Assembly: GCA_023376005.1 (NCBI GenBank)
Contig: CM042157.1
Location: 18,753,392-18,817,391 of the forward strand
DNA from: Doryteuthis pealeii
Lineage: Eukaryota; Mollusca; Cephalopoda; Myopsida; Loliginidae
DNA: 64,000 nt
Reading direction: 5' to 3'
Part shown: piece by piece, positions 10,474-20,937 of the stretch
Layout of the letters: each line of letters begins with the position of its first letter
How positions within the stretch are numbered: the first letter of the stretch is position 1
Program-made: the position numbers and the translations under genes
The notes under the pieces: model-generated
Told to the model about the DNA's origin: nothing
Seen by the model: the letters and a program-made list of their open reading frames with translations, nothing else
Databases searched by the model: none

Positions 10474-10892
10474 GTGCCCGATGCCCGGTGCCCGGTGACT
10501 TGCGCTGTGACGCGCACTGACCGGAGCCTCAGCGAACTACACCTAAGCCTAAGACTTAAGCCTAAGCTGCCTGCCTGCCTGCCTGCCTGCCGCGCACTAC
10601 CTCATCCCAACCCCAACCCCAACCCTAATCCAAACGGCATGCCTGCTGGGCACTGCTGTCGGGCACTGTCTGTAGGGTACTGCCTGCCGCGCACTGCCTA
10701 GTCCTAAGCCTAACCCTGACGCCGTGCCTGTCGTGCACTGCCGAGTCTTAAACCTAACCCCAACCCTAACCCTGCCTGGCACTGCCTGTCGCGCACTACC
10801 GAGTCCTAACTCTAACGCTAACCCTAACCCTAGCCCTGCCGGGCACTGCCTGTCGCGCACTACCGAGTCCTAACCCTAACCCTAACCCACGG
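10474..10892 (+). repeat. Minisatellite containing telomere-type CCCTAA units
   Basis: Units of roughly 55-65 bp alternate a GC block (ctgcctgtcgcgcactaccgagtcc and variants) with runs of CCCTAA or CCCCAA. The last three units are the most regular; earlier ones carry ctgcctgc variation. An earlier stretch has four tandem ctgc units. Frames on both strands (10474-10701, 10597-10860) are translations of this array. Confidence 0.75.
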
Positions 10893-10980
10893 GATTAGAA
10901 AGAGTTAGTTTTAGTAAGATTGGCTAAAACCACGGAGCGAGTAAGTCGCGTTAAGCGCGCTGCCGACTCAATCTACGCAG

Positions 10981-11531
10981 TGTTATATACTGGCATCAAT
11001 TCTATACGTTATATAGCGGACTTCTTCTTCACGGTGCTAAATCACGTATCTGTATACGTAGCAGGTACGGTCACAGTACCAAAAGCGATATATGTAGTAG
11101 TCAGCTACTACCGACTACTGGACTTCAATAAACAACAGATACGTATGTAAAAAGAGAGGAGCCTTCTTTATTTTCTTCGGTGTGTGGGTGGTGAAGGCGC
11201 AGAGCTTACAATGAGTGCCCGAGGGGTGTTTGCTGACGGGAGACGTGAAGTGTCCTTTCGACTGCCGGCTGGCGTCTCTGTGTGTCGGCTCGAATCTTCT
11301 CGCTTTTATATTGATAGATACGCCTCCGCATCTTTATCTTTTGATCTGATAACGGACCTTTGTTATATATTTCTTTATCTTCTCCCTACTTCCTTGACCG
11401 GAAACCCTCTCTTCCGTTTTTTAACTTCTTTGTTCGCTTTTACCGGGGAAAAAAGTCCTTTGTCATTTTTTCGTCTTTTCTTTGTTTAATTTAACCGGAA
11501 ATTCCTATTTCCGTTTGTACAATATACAACA
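10981..11531 (+). mobile_element. Solo LTR, family E (copy 2)
   Basis: It begins TGTTATATAC and ends TACAACA, with the 4-bp direct repeat GCAG at 10977-10980 and 11532-11535. From about 11080 it is closely similar to 17470-17890. Shared landmarks are the hairpin GTAGTAGTCAGCTACTACCGACTAC, an AATAAA signal (ttcaataaacaac), ggtggtgaaggcgcagagc and ctgataacgga. TG...CA ends, a short target duplication and an internal polyadenylation signal fit an LTR left by recombination. Retroelement type (Ty3/gypsy or BEL) is unresolved. Confidence 0.75.
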
Positions 11532-11539
11532 GCAGTTGT

Positions 11540-12290
11540 CTGCTGGGGATTTCGGAATAAAATATGATCTAAAGCAAATCGATGTCTTGGGTTATTATCT
11601 AAAAACTACCAATGGCCCAGGGCTTATGATAGATGAGAAATCCCCAATAGGAGACCAGACACGCAATCCCCAAGACGAAGTCCAGATGCCAGAAGAAGAA
11701 CATAATATACCAAAGATGATCAGAAAATGAATAAAGACGATAATAATAATAATAATAATAAAGAGAGTATACAACACAACCAACCAACCCGAATAATTCA
11801 CATCTTTTTAACCGTGAGCGTATTTTTCTGACGACACGATTTCAAAACCAAATTTTGGTCTCGTATTTTTTTAATTCAATGATTTAAGCAATCGTTCGTG
11901 ACAGGTGTTAATCATCTTGATCAAGCGGATGAAGTGATGTTCACTCTGATCGGGAAATATGGAGGTTCATGCTGCTATAATCACAAACGATATGTCTCCG
12001 GTTTACTTAATTAAGTCCAATTAAAATTTTATACCATCTTAAAGAGAAAAGATATTGACTATCATAAAAAGATAAAAATGCTTTTAACATTTTTTTTATC
12101 TTGGGACTCTAATGAAAATAAAATAAATATTACTCTTTTCAACGCATCGTTTTACTTGTATTTTTGTCGATCTGTTTTTGTTGTTGTTGTTGTAATGTTG
12201 CAATATTGATTTTAATTTTTTAGAGATATTTTGCAAGCTGACAGATTCAGTTTATTTTTACACTGTTAGTAACAGACTGAGGCTTTGTTA
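11540..12290. other. AT-rich, only (ATA)n recognised
   Basis: A (TAA)n tract lies at about 11741-11761 and a (TTG)n at about 12178-12193. The frames 11482-11730 and 11595-11801 overlap on opposite strands and encode nothing I recognise. Confidence 0.45.
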
Positions 12291-12295
12291 TTAAA

Positions 12296-12690
12296 ACTAT
12301 TACAAAATAAAAAACCACCTCCGGGCGATGTAAAAATAGATTTTTGAAACATATTGCCTAAGTGGTAGGAGTAAAAAATTCAATGTCAGCGAGTTTGTAC
12401 CCTAAGTAAGTAAAATCATCAAATTCATTAAAGGATTAAAAAAATAAAACAATTTGAAATGTAAACTTTAAATATGTATTAAAATAAAACAAACTATATA
12501 TAGATATATAATACCAGTCATGTATTTATTAAAACTTGTTTTAAAAAACAATGAGGACTGTCTAATGTTGCATGTTCAAATTTTGAGTGTATTTATTCTA
12601 TGTTATGACGATTTCGGGTAATGTGACGTAAGCAGTGACGTAAATTTTGTTACAGACAAAAACCGGAAGCGAATCTCCATTATTAATAGA
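12296..12690 (-). mobile_element. Helitron family A2
   Basis: The 5' end is at 12690 (plus strand GAATCTCCATTATTAATAGA, host T at 12691), i.e. TC...AATGGAGATTC on the minus strand, closely like the family A 5' end. The 3' side near 12296-12330 keeps a degraded hairpin (CCACCTCCGGGCG). It matches the copy at 27968-28571 across gatttttgaa, attgcctaagtgg, aaattcaatgtc and gacaaaaaccggaagcg. Confidence 0.65.
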
Positions 12691-12794
12691 TATAAAAGCG
12701 CTGAATTAACAATTATGACTAAATTGGTGAAGAATTTGAAATATTATTTAAATTCTTCGTATTGTCTTTTTCCTTGGATGATATTTTTGGTTGG

Positions 12795-12910
12795 TTTGTT
12801 GTTGGTTAGGTTTTATGGCATGTCAACTCTTGTTGGGTCATTTTATGCCGAAGATTTATTTTATTCATTCTTGATGGGTGCTCAATTGTTGTTCTTTTTT
12901 ACTTATTTTT
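12795..12910 (+). repeat. Repeat B, 5' part
   Basis: ggttaggttttatggcatgtcaactcttgttgggtcattttatgcc and ttcattcttgatgggtgctcaa match the start of repeat B at 26.5 and 38.7 kb. It breaks off after about 110 bp. Short repeats of 'gcagagtccttggttgttcc' type follow to about 13020. Confidence 0.55.
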
Positions 12911-13379
12911 TGTCCGGTTAGGAGAGGTCCGTGGTTATTCCTCAGTGTTAAGCAGAGTCCTTGGTTGTTCCTTGGTGTTAAGCAGAATCATTGGTTCTTG
13001 ATACTTTCGTCCGTGTTAAGCACGAGCAACTGAACGCCTTTTATGATCGGCTATTAAATAGTTAACCAACCACGTATTTGAGCGTGTTCGTTGGTTGATA
13101 GAATCCATGCAGCCACGAAGAGTCTATAAACTCAAATTGAGACCTACAGCACACCTTATATATCAAACATTTCAACACCGATGTCCCGAGGACACTAGAA
13201 TATTTGTTGGGAACGTCGCGCTCCAACGCCAGAAACATCACATGTATTTTAAAATATAAATAAAAATACGTATTACAGACAATTAAAAGATGAGTAGTTT
13301 TTCGCATTTTTTTACATGATTTTGGGGTATTGTTTTTAGAAATTTGTACAGATATCTAAGAATTGTTCTATCATCATCT

Positions 13380-13535
13380 AGTTTTTTTTTTTTCATTCTT
13401 TCCCACTCTTTATTTCTTTCCCCTCTCTCCCCCTCTTCTCTCTCTCTCACACACACACACTCTCTCTCATTTCTTTCACTCGTATATTATTCTTTTTTCT
13501 GGAATAGTCCTACACTATATTCACACACTCGAACT

Positions 13536-13580
<45 letters not shown>

Positions 13581-13800
13581 CTGTATTATCCTCTTCTGGA
13601 ATAGTCCCACACTATATTCATGCGCTAATCCATATATCCTGTGACTCATTCTACCCTCTCTCTTTTTTTCTTTCTTTCTTCCCCCCCTCTCTCTCTCTTT
13701 CTTTCTCTTTCTCCCTTTCTTTGTTTCTCACACTCTCTCTTTCTCTTTCCCCAATCTCTTTCTTTCTTTCTATCTTTCTTTCTTTCTTTCTCTTTTATTT
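13380..13800 (+). repeat. Pyrimidine-rich microsatellite with a duplicated spacer
   Basis: (CT)n occupies about 13437-13448, 13539-13575 and later patches, with (CTTT)n near 13765-13795 and a short (CA)n at 13448. The spacer 'tctggaatagtcc[ct]acactatattca' occurs twice (13498 and 13595), so part of the array was duplicated as a unit. Confidence 0.75.
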
Positions 13801-14117
13801 ATTTCCTTAACTTTTAGGACGAAGAATATGACTAGATGTTTCTTCTCCTTCGCCGTGATGAGGAAACACAGAGACCTATTTTGTGTGCACACATTTCTTC
13901 GTTCTTTACTCTGGACCTCTTTTACATTACCGCTTGCGATTACCGGGAATTAGCCTCTTGACATATGGAAAACATTTTTTTTATTAAGCCCCTCTCTGAG
14001 AAAAATAGGGTGCATATCTTATTCAACTTTGGTCTTTGCTGGTCCCCGCCGTTTTTCCCTGAAAAAGTATGGACACTAGATCGATGTACAAACAATCATA
14101 CAGATATACAGGTATTT

Positions 14118-14174
<57 letters not shown>

Positions 14175-14176
14175 TA

Positions 14177-14217
<41 letters not shown>
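14118..14217. repeat. (TA)n array
   Basis: About 100 bp of (TA)n with a few missing bases. It sits directly against a palindromic element. Confidence 0.95.
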
Positions 14218-14223
<6 letters not shown>

Positions 14224-14246
14224 TTTTATAATTTGCTTGAAGCATT

Positions 14247-14623
14247 GTGTATATATTGGTTTGGAGGTTGATTTTGAAGGCTATCCCAATGCAGGTGTAA
14301 AGAAAAAAATAATAATAAGGTAACAATGGCGTTGTCTGTTAACCTGTATTTTATTCTTGAATTTTCGAGATAAAATCTCTTTTTCCGATGATCACTGGAA
14401 CTGAAGTCGTCTTGTTATAGCATTTCTAGTTGAAAAAAAAAACCAAACAAACAAAAAACAAACAAACTAGAAATACCATAACAAGACGACTTCAGTTCCA
14501 GTGATCATCTGAAAAAGAGATTTTATCTCGAAAATTCAAGAATAAAATACAGGTTAACACACAACACCATTGTTACCTTATTCTTTACACCTGCATTGTG
14601 AGACCCTTCAAAATCAACCTCCA

Positions 14624-14627
<4 letters not shown>
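14247..14627. mobile_element. Palindromic element, family F, both arms
   Basis: The left arm starts TTTGGAGGTTGATTTTGAAGG and runs through GCAGGTGTAAAG, AAGGTAACAATGG and AGATCACTGG-like text. The right arm is its reverse complement ending CAACCTCCAAAC. Arms are about 180 bp with an A-rich loop at 14434-14468. (TA)n flanks both ends. A single arm recurs at 33830-34000 and a short version at 41375-41495. Confidence 0.75.
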
Positions 14628-14684
<57 letters not shown>

Positions 14685-14752
14685 GGTGGCTACTCACAGT
14701 TTTTCGCCTATGCGATTGACTTCATATCCACGCTATCGAAACTTAGACACAC

Positions 14753-14805
<53 letters not shown>

Positions 14806-14864
14806 TATGCATACGCATATATATCTATATATTTGCACACAGACACATACATGAACGCTCACCC

Positions 14865-14941
<77 letters not shown>

Positions 14942-15063
14942 TATATATATATAACTTTCAACGAAAGAAAAACTTAACAAACCGTCATCCCGTAATAATT
15001 TATTTCAACCAGAAACTCAAAAAAAAAATTTCAAATTTTAAAAATAAAAAAATACTTAGGAGC

Positions 15064-15131
<68 letters not shown>
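14626..15131. repeat. Cluster of four (TA)n arrays
   Basis: (TA)n tracts lie at about 14626-14682, 14753-14802, 14867-14935 and 15066-15131, separated by 60-130 bp of other sequence. The long YIYIYI frames on both strands are translations of these tracts. Confidence 0.9.
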
Positions 15132-15134
<3 letters not shown>

Positions 15135-15462
15135 TTTTGTTAGTATATTTTGTCTTTTTACACCTTTTTTCTCTTTCTTTGAAGATCAATTGTATTTATC
15201 TTTTTTTCTTCTTTTAGACCCATTTTTCCTGAGCCTTTTATGAAAACTTGAAAGGCAAAATGTTGGCTCAGCATGTTCTATTTACCGTTCTTTTTCCTCT
15301 TTTTGATTTTGTTAATTTTTTTTCTTTTTTGATGTTTGTTTTTCCCCTGTTTTTTAAAAGCTAACTCTTTTTCTATTTAACTCATTTTTTCTTCATCATC
15401 TTCAATTTCTGTTTCTTCGTTGTCCTTCACCATTTTTATTTGTATGATTTTATCTATCACAC

Positions 15463-15544
15463 TTTCTTCTTCTTCTTCTTCTTCTTCTTCTTCTTCTTCT
15501 TCTTCTTCTTCTTCTTCTTCTTCTTCTTCTTCTTCTTCTTCTTT
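15463..15544 (+). repeat. (TTC)n / (GAA)n array
   Basis: About 27 uninterrupted TTC triplets, immediately beyond the 3' end of an R2-like fragment. Confidence 0.95.
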
Positions 15545-15554
15545 TGAGTTTTCA

Positions 15555-16115
15555 CACCAGTGTTAAATGATGGTATTTCACTGGAGTCTGAGTGACAGCA
15601 AGTCTCCTCAGGTCTCCAGGATTCTTCTGAGTATTCTGGCAGATTGCAGCAGTGCAGTGTTCTGAATGGTTTCAATCCTTCCTTTGATATCCAAACTTTC
15701 CAGACCCTTTTCCAATCCTTTTGGGACCGTTCCAAGTGCATCAACTACAATTGGTATCACTTTCACTTTCATATTCCATAACTTTTTCAGTTCTCTGGCA
15801 AGGTCCAGATATTTGTCCATTTTTTTCATTTTCCTTTAGCTTCACCCTATGATCTGCGGGCACTGCAAAATCCACCAGTTGACAAGTTCTTTCTCTTTTG
15901 TTAATCAACACTAGGTCTGGTCTTCTTGCTGGGATAAGGTGATCCGTTTTTATTTCAAAGTCCCAGAGAATTTTATGTGTTTCGTTCTCAAGAACAGATT
16001 CTGGTTTATGCATATACCATTTTGTTGTATGGTCAAAATTTAATTTTTTGCATAATTCCCAGTGGATCACCTTCCCAACCCAGTCGTGTCTAGTTTTGTA
16101 TTCTCGTTGTGCTAG

Positions 16116-16118
<3 letters not shown>
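15555..16118 (-). pseudogene. R2/NeSL-type LINE endonuclease remnant
   Basis: On the minus strand, three frames in succession give a recognisable C-terminal segment of a site-specific non-LTR retroelement. It begins with a KWYMHKPESVLENETHKILW block, then RRPDLVLI and CQLVDFAVPADHR. After a frameshift near 15828 come KYLDLARELKKLWNMK, IPIVVDALGTVPKGLEK and ILRRILET. The PD...VDFA pattern fits the restriction-enzyme-like (PD-(D/E)xK) endonuclease region of R2/NeSL elements, whose role is target nicking. The upstream part is replaced by (TTA)n and (TTC)n tracts at 16119-16165 and 16268-16326. It is a non-functional fragment. A second, shorter piece of the same tail lies at 27825-27967. Confidence 0.7.
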
Positions 16119-16166
<48 letters not shown>

Positions 16167-16326
16167 TTCCTTCTTATTCCTCTTCTTATTCTTCTTCACT
16201 TTCTGTTTCTTCGTTGTTTCCTTCTCCTTTTTTATTTGTACCATTTTTCTTTTATCTTTCATTGTTTCTTCTTCTTCTTCTTCTTCTTCTTCTTCTTCTT
16301 CTTCTTCTTCTTCTTCTTCTTCTTCT
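16119..16326 (+). repeat. (TTA)n and (TTC)n arrays
   Basis: About 47 bp of (TTA)n and about 59 bp of (TTC)n are separated by pyrimidine-rich text. They create the poly-N and poly-E stretches of an apparent 199-codon minus-strand frame. Confidence 0.9.
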
Positions 16327-16329
16327 CTC

Positions 16330-17400
16330 GTGAAAACCATTAATCTTGTATTATATTCTTATTGTCCTATTTTATTTCTGCCTTTTTCGGGAAAGCAATA
16401 CTTTTTTTCATGCTAGCTTCCCTTTAATGCCAGAAAACATACAATAATGGCGGCCAGAAACGTTATGTGCAATAAACGAGAGGCTGATTTTCGTGGGTAG
16501 GTGCCTTTTTATAGTAGGATCAACCACTCAAGCATTCGTGAATTACTTCAAACATACGGGTGATTGTTTGGCGTCAGGAGATAAAAGCATTCTTTTTTAA
16601 AAATCCTTCAAGGTTGAACCCTCCTCGTTTTTTTCTATGAGCATTAGTTTATCGAGAAAGAATAATTGATTGATTTTAATAGCATGTCAACACGGATTGA
16701 CAAGCCAAAAGGTTAGAGAATCGCATTCATTTTATATTCTGTTGTGAGGTTTTAAGGGGTCAAATAAGAACAAAACGACTGGTAACAAATGTAGGAAAAT
16801 GTATTAACAAAAAGTAGACAATTACAGTACAGAGAAGTGGGAATTACGTCCGACAAATAGAGTTATGAGCTGACTCGCATTGGCTTACACTCAAGCCACA
16901 ATTGTCCCTGTTACTTATTGTTGTACAGGCCTTTCCTACAGTGGAGAATATACACCGGTTCTCACTATAAATAGTGAGACACCGAGTGAAAAGGTTGTAC
17001 TGTTACCGTTTAGCGGCAAGCTAGCCGTTCTTGTACCTTATTCTAAATACACTTGTCTCATTTTACCCTACCTCGACTTGACTTCTTTTTTTACTGTTGA
17101 ACTAACATCACAACACTTATAGTAACCCATCGGCGCATTCCATTAGTCTTATAGGGTGTATCACCTATAACATATTCACATCCACATTTTTCTGTATTGT
17201 TTAACTTTCCACTTCACTAATACATACAACTGGAACCTCACAGCCAGGTGCAGTTTAGTGTCATACCCAGGATATGTATTTTTCTGTGGGGAGTCTTACC
17301 TATCAGCAGAGAATACGGTTAGTGTGTTCTAAGCTTATCCTATACAGCGTTTTGATGGAAAGATGTGGAAGATATGTACGAGTTTGAGTAAAAAAGTAAT
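16330..17400. other. Unrecognised, one 80-codon frame
   Basis: Mean GC is a little higher at 16840-17060. A plus-strand frame 16880-17122 (80 codons) has no domain I recognise and no clear promoter or polyadenylation context. 17220-17310 faintly resembles repeat B. The solo LTR at 17406 follows. Confidence 0.35.
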
Positions 17401-17405
17401 GCTAT

Positions 17406-17890
17406 TGTTACGTAGCGGCCTTCTTCGCTACTCTAAATTCGTGTATGTTAGTACTGGGATTTTCACTGTACCCAAAGCGATGTATGTGTAGTAGTCAGCT
17501 ACTACCGACTACTGGACTTCAATAAACAACAGATACGTATGTACAAAGAGAGGGCTCTTCTTTATTTTCTTCGGTGTGTGGGTGGTGAAGGCGCAGAGCT
17601 TACAATGAGTGCCCGAGGGCTGGTTGCTGACATGAAGTGTCCTTTCGGTTGCCGGCTGGCGTCTCTGTGTATCGGCTCGAATCTTCTCGCCTTTATATTG
17701 ATGGATACGCCTCCGCATCTTTATCTTTTGATCTGATAACGGACATTTGTTATATATTTCTTTATCTTCTCCCTGCTTTCTTGACCGGAAACTCTCTCTT
17801 CCGCTATCTGTTTCTTTTTAAATATATATTTTTATCTTTCTTTTGTCCCGCTGCCGGAAGCTCCGTTTTCCGGGCGAGGACAATACAACA
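17406..17890 (+). mobile_element. Solo LTR, family E (copy 1)
   Basis: It begins TGTTACGTAGCGG and ends ACAATACAACA, with the 4-bp direct repeat CTAT at 17402-17405 and 17891-17894. It has the same internal landmarks as 10981-11531, including the TAGTAGTCAGCTACTACCGAC hairpin and AATAAA at about 17520. It sits beside a truncated mariner fragment: the transposase reading stops exactly at the right flank. Confidence 0.8.
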
Positions 17891-17894
17891 CTAT

Positions 17895-18064
17895 TTTGTT
17901 TAGAACAATCTGGTGAGTATGGAAGATATGGTAAAGTTGTCCACCCGATTGAGGCGATTTTCTCCCTTGTCTTGATGCATGTGTGTGGTTGAGTATTGTT
18001 ACGCAGAAGGAGGACATTGTCGATTAACATTTGGGTCAAAATGAAGCTGGTCCTCTGTGGAGCA
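17895..18064 (-). pseudogene. Mariner transposase fragment, truncated
   Basis: On the minus strand, starting near 18039, the frame reads NTQPHT, KTREKIASIGWTTLPYLPYSPD and is then cut off next to the solo LTR. This is the stretch between the second and third catalytic acidic residues of a mariner transposase. The second aspartate position reads N here (RNNTQPH where DNARPH is usual), while the third (YSPD) is kept. It lies directly downstream of the end of another copy, giving two partial transposases head to tail. Confidence 0.7.
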
Positions 18065-18373
18065 TATCCCTACTTCTCCACATAGTCACCGTTTCTCTCA
18101 ATAGATATGTCCCACCTTCAAATGAGAGCCCAGTAAAATTCTGTTGACTGATTTTTGAGCCACTTCTTTACTACAGATTTCACATCCTCGTGACTGGAAT
18201 AATGTTTGCCTCTCAAACCTTCTTTCATGGGGCCGAAGAGATGACAGTCTGAAGGCTGGTGAGTATGGGGGATGCGGTAAAGTTGTCCACCCGAATGAGG
18301 CGATTTTCTCCGTTGTCCTAATGCTTTGTGGTTGAGTATTGACTTGCAGAAGGAGGACATTGTCGATTGGCAA
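18065..18373 (-). pseudogene. Mariner transposase C-terminal fragment
   Basis: On the minus strand the frame gives TTEKIASFGWTTLPHPPYSP. A frameshift follows, then SDCHLFGPMKEGLRGKHYSS, EDVKSVVKKWLKNQSTEFYW and finally an RETVTMW-type frame-shifted version of the usual NGDYVEK tail. The order and spacing fit the last ~100 residues of a mariner transposase, a DDD/DDE cut-and-paste enzyme acting in the nucleus. The second catalytic aspartate reads V (QVNTQPQ) and at least two frameshifts are present, so it is dead. Confidence 0.75.
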
Positions 18374-18432
18374 GTTGGGCCTTACTCGTCGGATTCTTAC
18401 TCTGAGCCTCGTTATGGTTTGAATGTAAGCCT

Positions 18433-18869
18433 TCTATACATATATAAAGGGCAGTTGGTGTGTATGTATGTCCGGAGGAAACTAAGAAAATAAAACAATT
18501 AATGATAAAGTAAATATATATACACATTCACTATCACCAGACCTTGATTTTTGAACAAAAATAATGAAAAGTTTATTTATATTCGTGAAGATGATTAAAA
18601 AATAAAATTCAAATGATAACAACATGGAATAAATTTTTTTCAAATGATAACAACATGGAATAAAATTTTTCTTTTACATTTAGTATTTTAAATAGGAGAC
18701 TTTAATTTTTCTTTTCAGTGTGTCTGGATCAACGCAAGGTCTTATTTATGTAGGGGTTTTAATGGGGCATCCTGTGAGGATCCAACTCGCGATTCAATAA
18801 TAATGGATCTGCGTGAGTTCGTTTTTACCCCCTCCCACTACCCAGGCGAGGCCGAGTAGCCACTTCTAG
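18433..18869 (+). mobile_element. Helitron family B, plus orientation
   Basis: It starts TCTATACATATATAAAGGGCAG. It ends with the hairpin arms CTACCCAGGC...GCCGAGTAG, CCACTT and CTAG at 18866-18869, followed by host T. It is homologous to the minus-strand copy at 8362-8765. An internal 31-bp stretch (caaatgataacaacatgg...) is duplicated in tandem at about 18608-18660. The base before the 5' TC is T rather than A, so the left flank has changed or the end is off by a little. Confidence 0.75.
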
Positions 18870-19007
18870 TAGTTTTATAAAGAAAACCTTCACTTGAAAT
18901 AAAGATAATGGCATTACTTTTTGACTCACCCTCGTAGTTGATCTGGGGTGAAGTAATGAACGTGAGTCTTTGGTATTAGGAGAAATTTGTTGTGCTAATA
19001 TCTCATC

Positions 19008-19240
19008 GGCTGGTTTAGCTCAGTCGGTAGAGCGTTCAGCAAGGAATCCCAAGGTTCGTAGTTCGATACTGACCATCGCCAACTCAGCGTATGAGTAGCA
19101 CAGGGATCTTTGCGGTAAAGTGAGGAGCTGATGGTAGGTGTGGCGCTCCACCTCAGACTTCGGAATAATCTCCTTAGTCTAGCGCTAGGGAAAAAAGGAT
19201 AGATTCCCTCGATGTCTGGCTGATACCGGCTTTAGGCCAC
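19008..19240 (+). mobile_element. SINE D, full length
   Basis: The head is tRNA-like: TGGTTTAGCTCAGTCGGTAG contains a good A box and AGTTCGATACTG a B box at the expected spacing; the cloverleaf text most resembles tRNA-Lys-type heads. The body has cagcgtatgagtagcacag, gctgatggtaggtgtggcgc, ctagcgctaggg, and ends ctggctgataccggctttaggcc. Other copies: 25.46, 36.49, 43.5, 48.3, 48.7 and 61.3 kb. Pol III transcription from the internal boxes is expected for such a head. Confidence 0.85.
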
Positions 19241-19414
19241 CCCGACGAAAAAATATATATCTCATGTTTTAATTAGCGTTAAAAATTCAAATCTCGTCGC
19301 AAAAAAGTAGAAAATCCAAAATCTTTGGAAGCGTAAATGAATTTTAATCACCTTTATTGTCATGGAAGGACTTTTCAATTTTTGTGTATTTACCATTCTC
19401 ACTATTTTCACTCT

Positions 19415-19417
19415 GTC

Positions 19418-19449
<32 letters not shown>

Positions 19450-19450
19450 A

Positions 19451-19506
<56 letters not shown>

Positions 19507-19640
19507 TCTTTCTCTCTCTAAAAATCTAAAATTGTCACTCTTTGTATACTTTTTCTTATACTCTTTCTTCTCTGTTTTTCTTTCTTTATACATTTCCTTC
19601 ACTCCCTCTCTCTCTCTCTCTTCTTATTCTTCTCTCTTCT

Positions 19641-19674
<34 letters not shown>

Positions 19675-19675
19675 G

Positions 19676-19714
<39 letters not shown>

Positions 19715-19812
19715 TTATCACTCTCGTTTTCTTTCTATGTCTCTCTCTTACCACATAATCTTCTTTCTCTATTTGTCTCTCTCCTCTTTGTCTAAAAATC
19801 TAAAAATGTATA

Positions 19813-19848
<36 letters not shown>

Positions 19849-19860
19849 ACAATCTATCTT
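19415..19860 (+). repeat. Mixed microsatellite: (CTGT)n, (CT)n, (TA)n, (CA)n
   Basis: (CTGT)n at about 19420-19447, (CT)n at 19450-19476, (TA)n at 19478-19502, more (CT)n at 19605-19690, (CA)n at 19692-19713 and (CT)n at 19817-19848. The phrase 'ctctaaaaatctaaaa' recurs between blocks, as it does (complemented) among the GA arrays at 32.5-32.7 kb, so the whole composite is a shared repeat unit. Confidence 0.85.
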
Positions 19861-20329
19861 TGTCATTCTCTTCGTACATCTTTCGAAGTGCTTTTTAAAA
19901 GCTAACCGACATTGCTACATAGAATAATTGACAATATTTGCAGTAATTATCTGTATAGAACACGCGCTCATGTATAAAACGCCCCCGTAACTTTATATTG
20001 CGAAATTATGGGAAAAGATTTTCGTGCATAATACGCACTGACTTATTAGAATTTGTAGCAGCTAAATTTACCTTACATTTTCATCGGTCAAAATTGAATA
20101 CCCAACAAGAATAAATAAAATAAAAAGGTTTTCGACATAACCTAAACCAAAGGTTGATACGCCGTAAAACCCAGCCAACGCAATCGTAAATTTTCTATAT
20201 TCATACAAAAACACAACAAGCTTACTGCGAAAATAAGTTCACATAAGAGAAACAAAATTATAAACAAACACACATTACCGAGGAGCCGTAAATGAACCTA
20301 ATTAATCCTCTTCATTGGCATCGAAGAAC

Positions 20330-20335
<6 letters not shown>

Positions 20336-20380
<45 letters not shown>
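20336..20380. repeat. (TA)n array
   Basis: About 45 bp of perfect (TA)n. Confidence 0.95.
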
Positions 20381-20384
<4 letters not shown>

Positions 20385-20538
20385 AAATGTTTTTTAAAGT
20401 TGGGCGTTATTACGAAGCATTAAAAATATATAAATGAATGAACTCGATATTATGGAGTATTGGATTCACTTATTTTTTAAATTATTTTTTGTCATAAATT
20501 TTCAGGTTCGTTAGATACCCTTTATCAAATGAATGCTA

Positions 20539-20883
20539 TTACTGTTTAACGGCTTCTTTGTCTCTGTTGTTATCGACAGTGGCAGCGTCTGTGAAATATT
20601 TGTAATAACGGAGAATTCTGATGTCTGCGTTCAATCCCTTCACGTGCGTTTGTAATTTTAGAATCCATTTAGTTTCTGATTGTTTTCTAGATTGCGTTGT
20701 TGGAAATGCGTGTTCTAATAAAATGCATTTGAGGTGTGTAATGTTGTGTGATAAGGTGTTAAAATGAAGTGCTATTGTACTATGCGGGGATTTGAGATTT
20801 ATAGTTGATTTCTGGTTATTTAGTCTTAGTCTAAAGGGTGTTGATGTTTCTTCCACATATCCGCTATTTCTGCATTGTGTGCA

Positions 20884-20884
<1 letters not shown>
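20539..20884 (-). pseudogene. Penelope-like element GIY-YIG endonuclease remnant
   Basis: The minus-strand frame, open from a (TA)n tract at 20885, reads CTQCRNSGYVEETST, PFRLRLNNQKS, HSTIALHFNTLSHNITHLKC, ILLEHAFP, ESETKWILKLQT-type text (SETKWILKLQTHVKGLN) and ends soon after. Spacing of the tyrosine (YVE), arginine (LRLRLN), glutamate (LLEHA) and the final W-I-x-x-L...GLN match the C-terminal GIY-YIG nuclease of Penelope-like retroelements. The first half of the motif is lost in the (TA)n and the glycine of YIG reads E. No reverse transcriptase is left upstream. The region below 20539 would be 3' UTR. Confidence 0.7.

Positions 20885-20935
<51 letters not shown>
20885..20935. repeat. (TA)n array interrupting Penelope remnant
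   Basis: About 51 bp of (TA)n abuts the truncated GIY-YIG frame. Confidence 0.95.

Positions 20936-20937
<2 letters not shown>

Noticed and set aside
14598..15243. Long YIYIYI frames on both strands
   Set aside because: They are translations of (TA)n.
15741..16340. 199-codon minus-strand frame with poly-E and poly-N
   Set aside because: The poly-E and poly-N parts are (TTC)n and (TTA)n. Only the C-terminal third is meaningful, as an R2-type remnant annotated separately.
19008..19080. A functional tRNA gene
   Set aside because: The tRNA-like head continues into a SINE body repeated at least seven times in the window, and the cloverleaf is imperfect.
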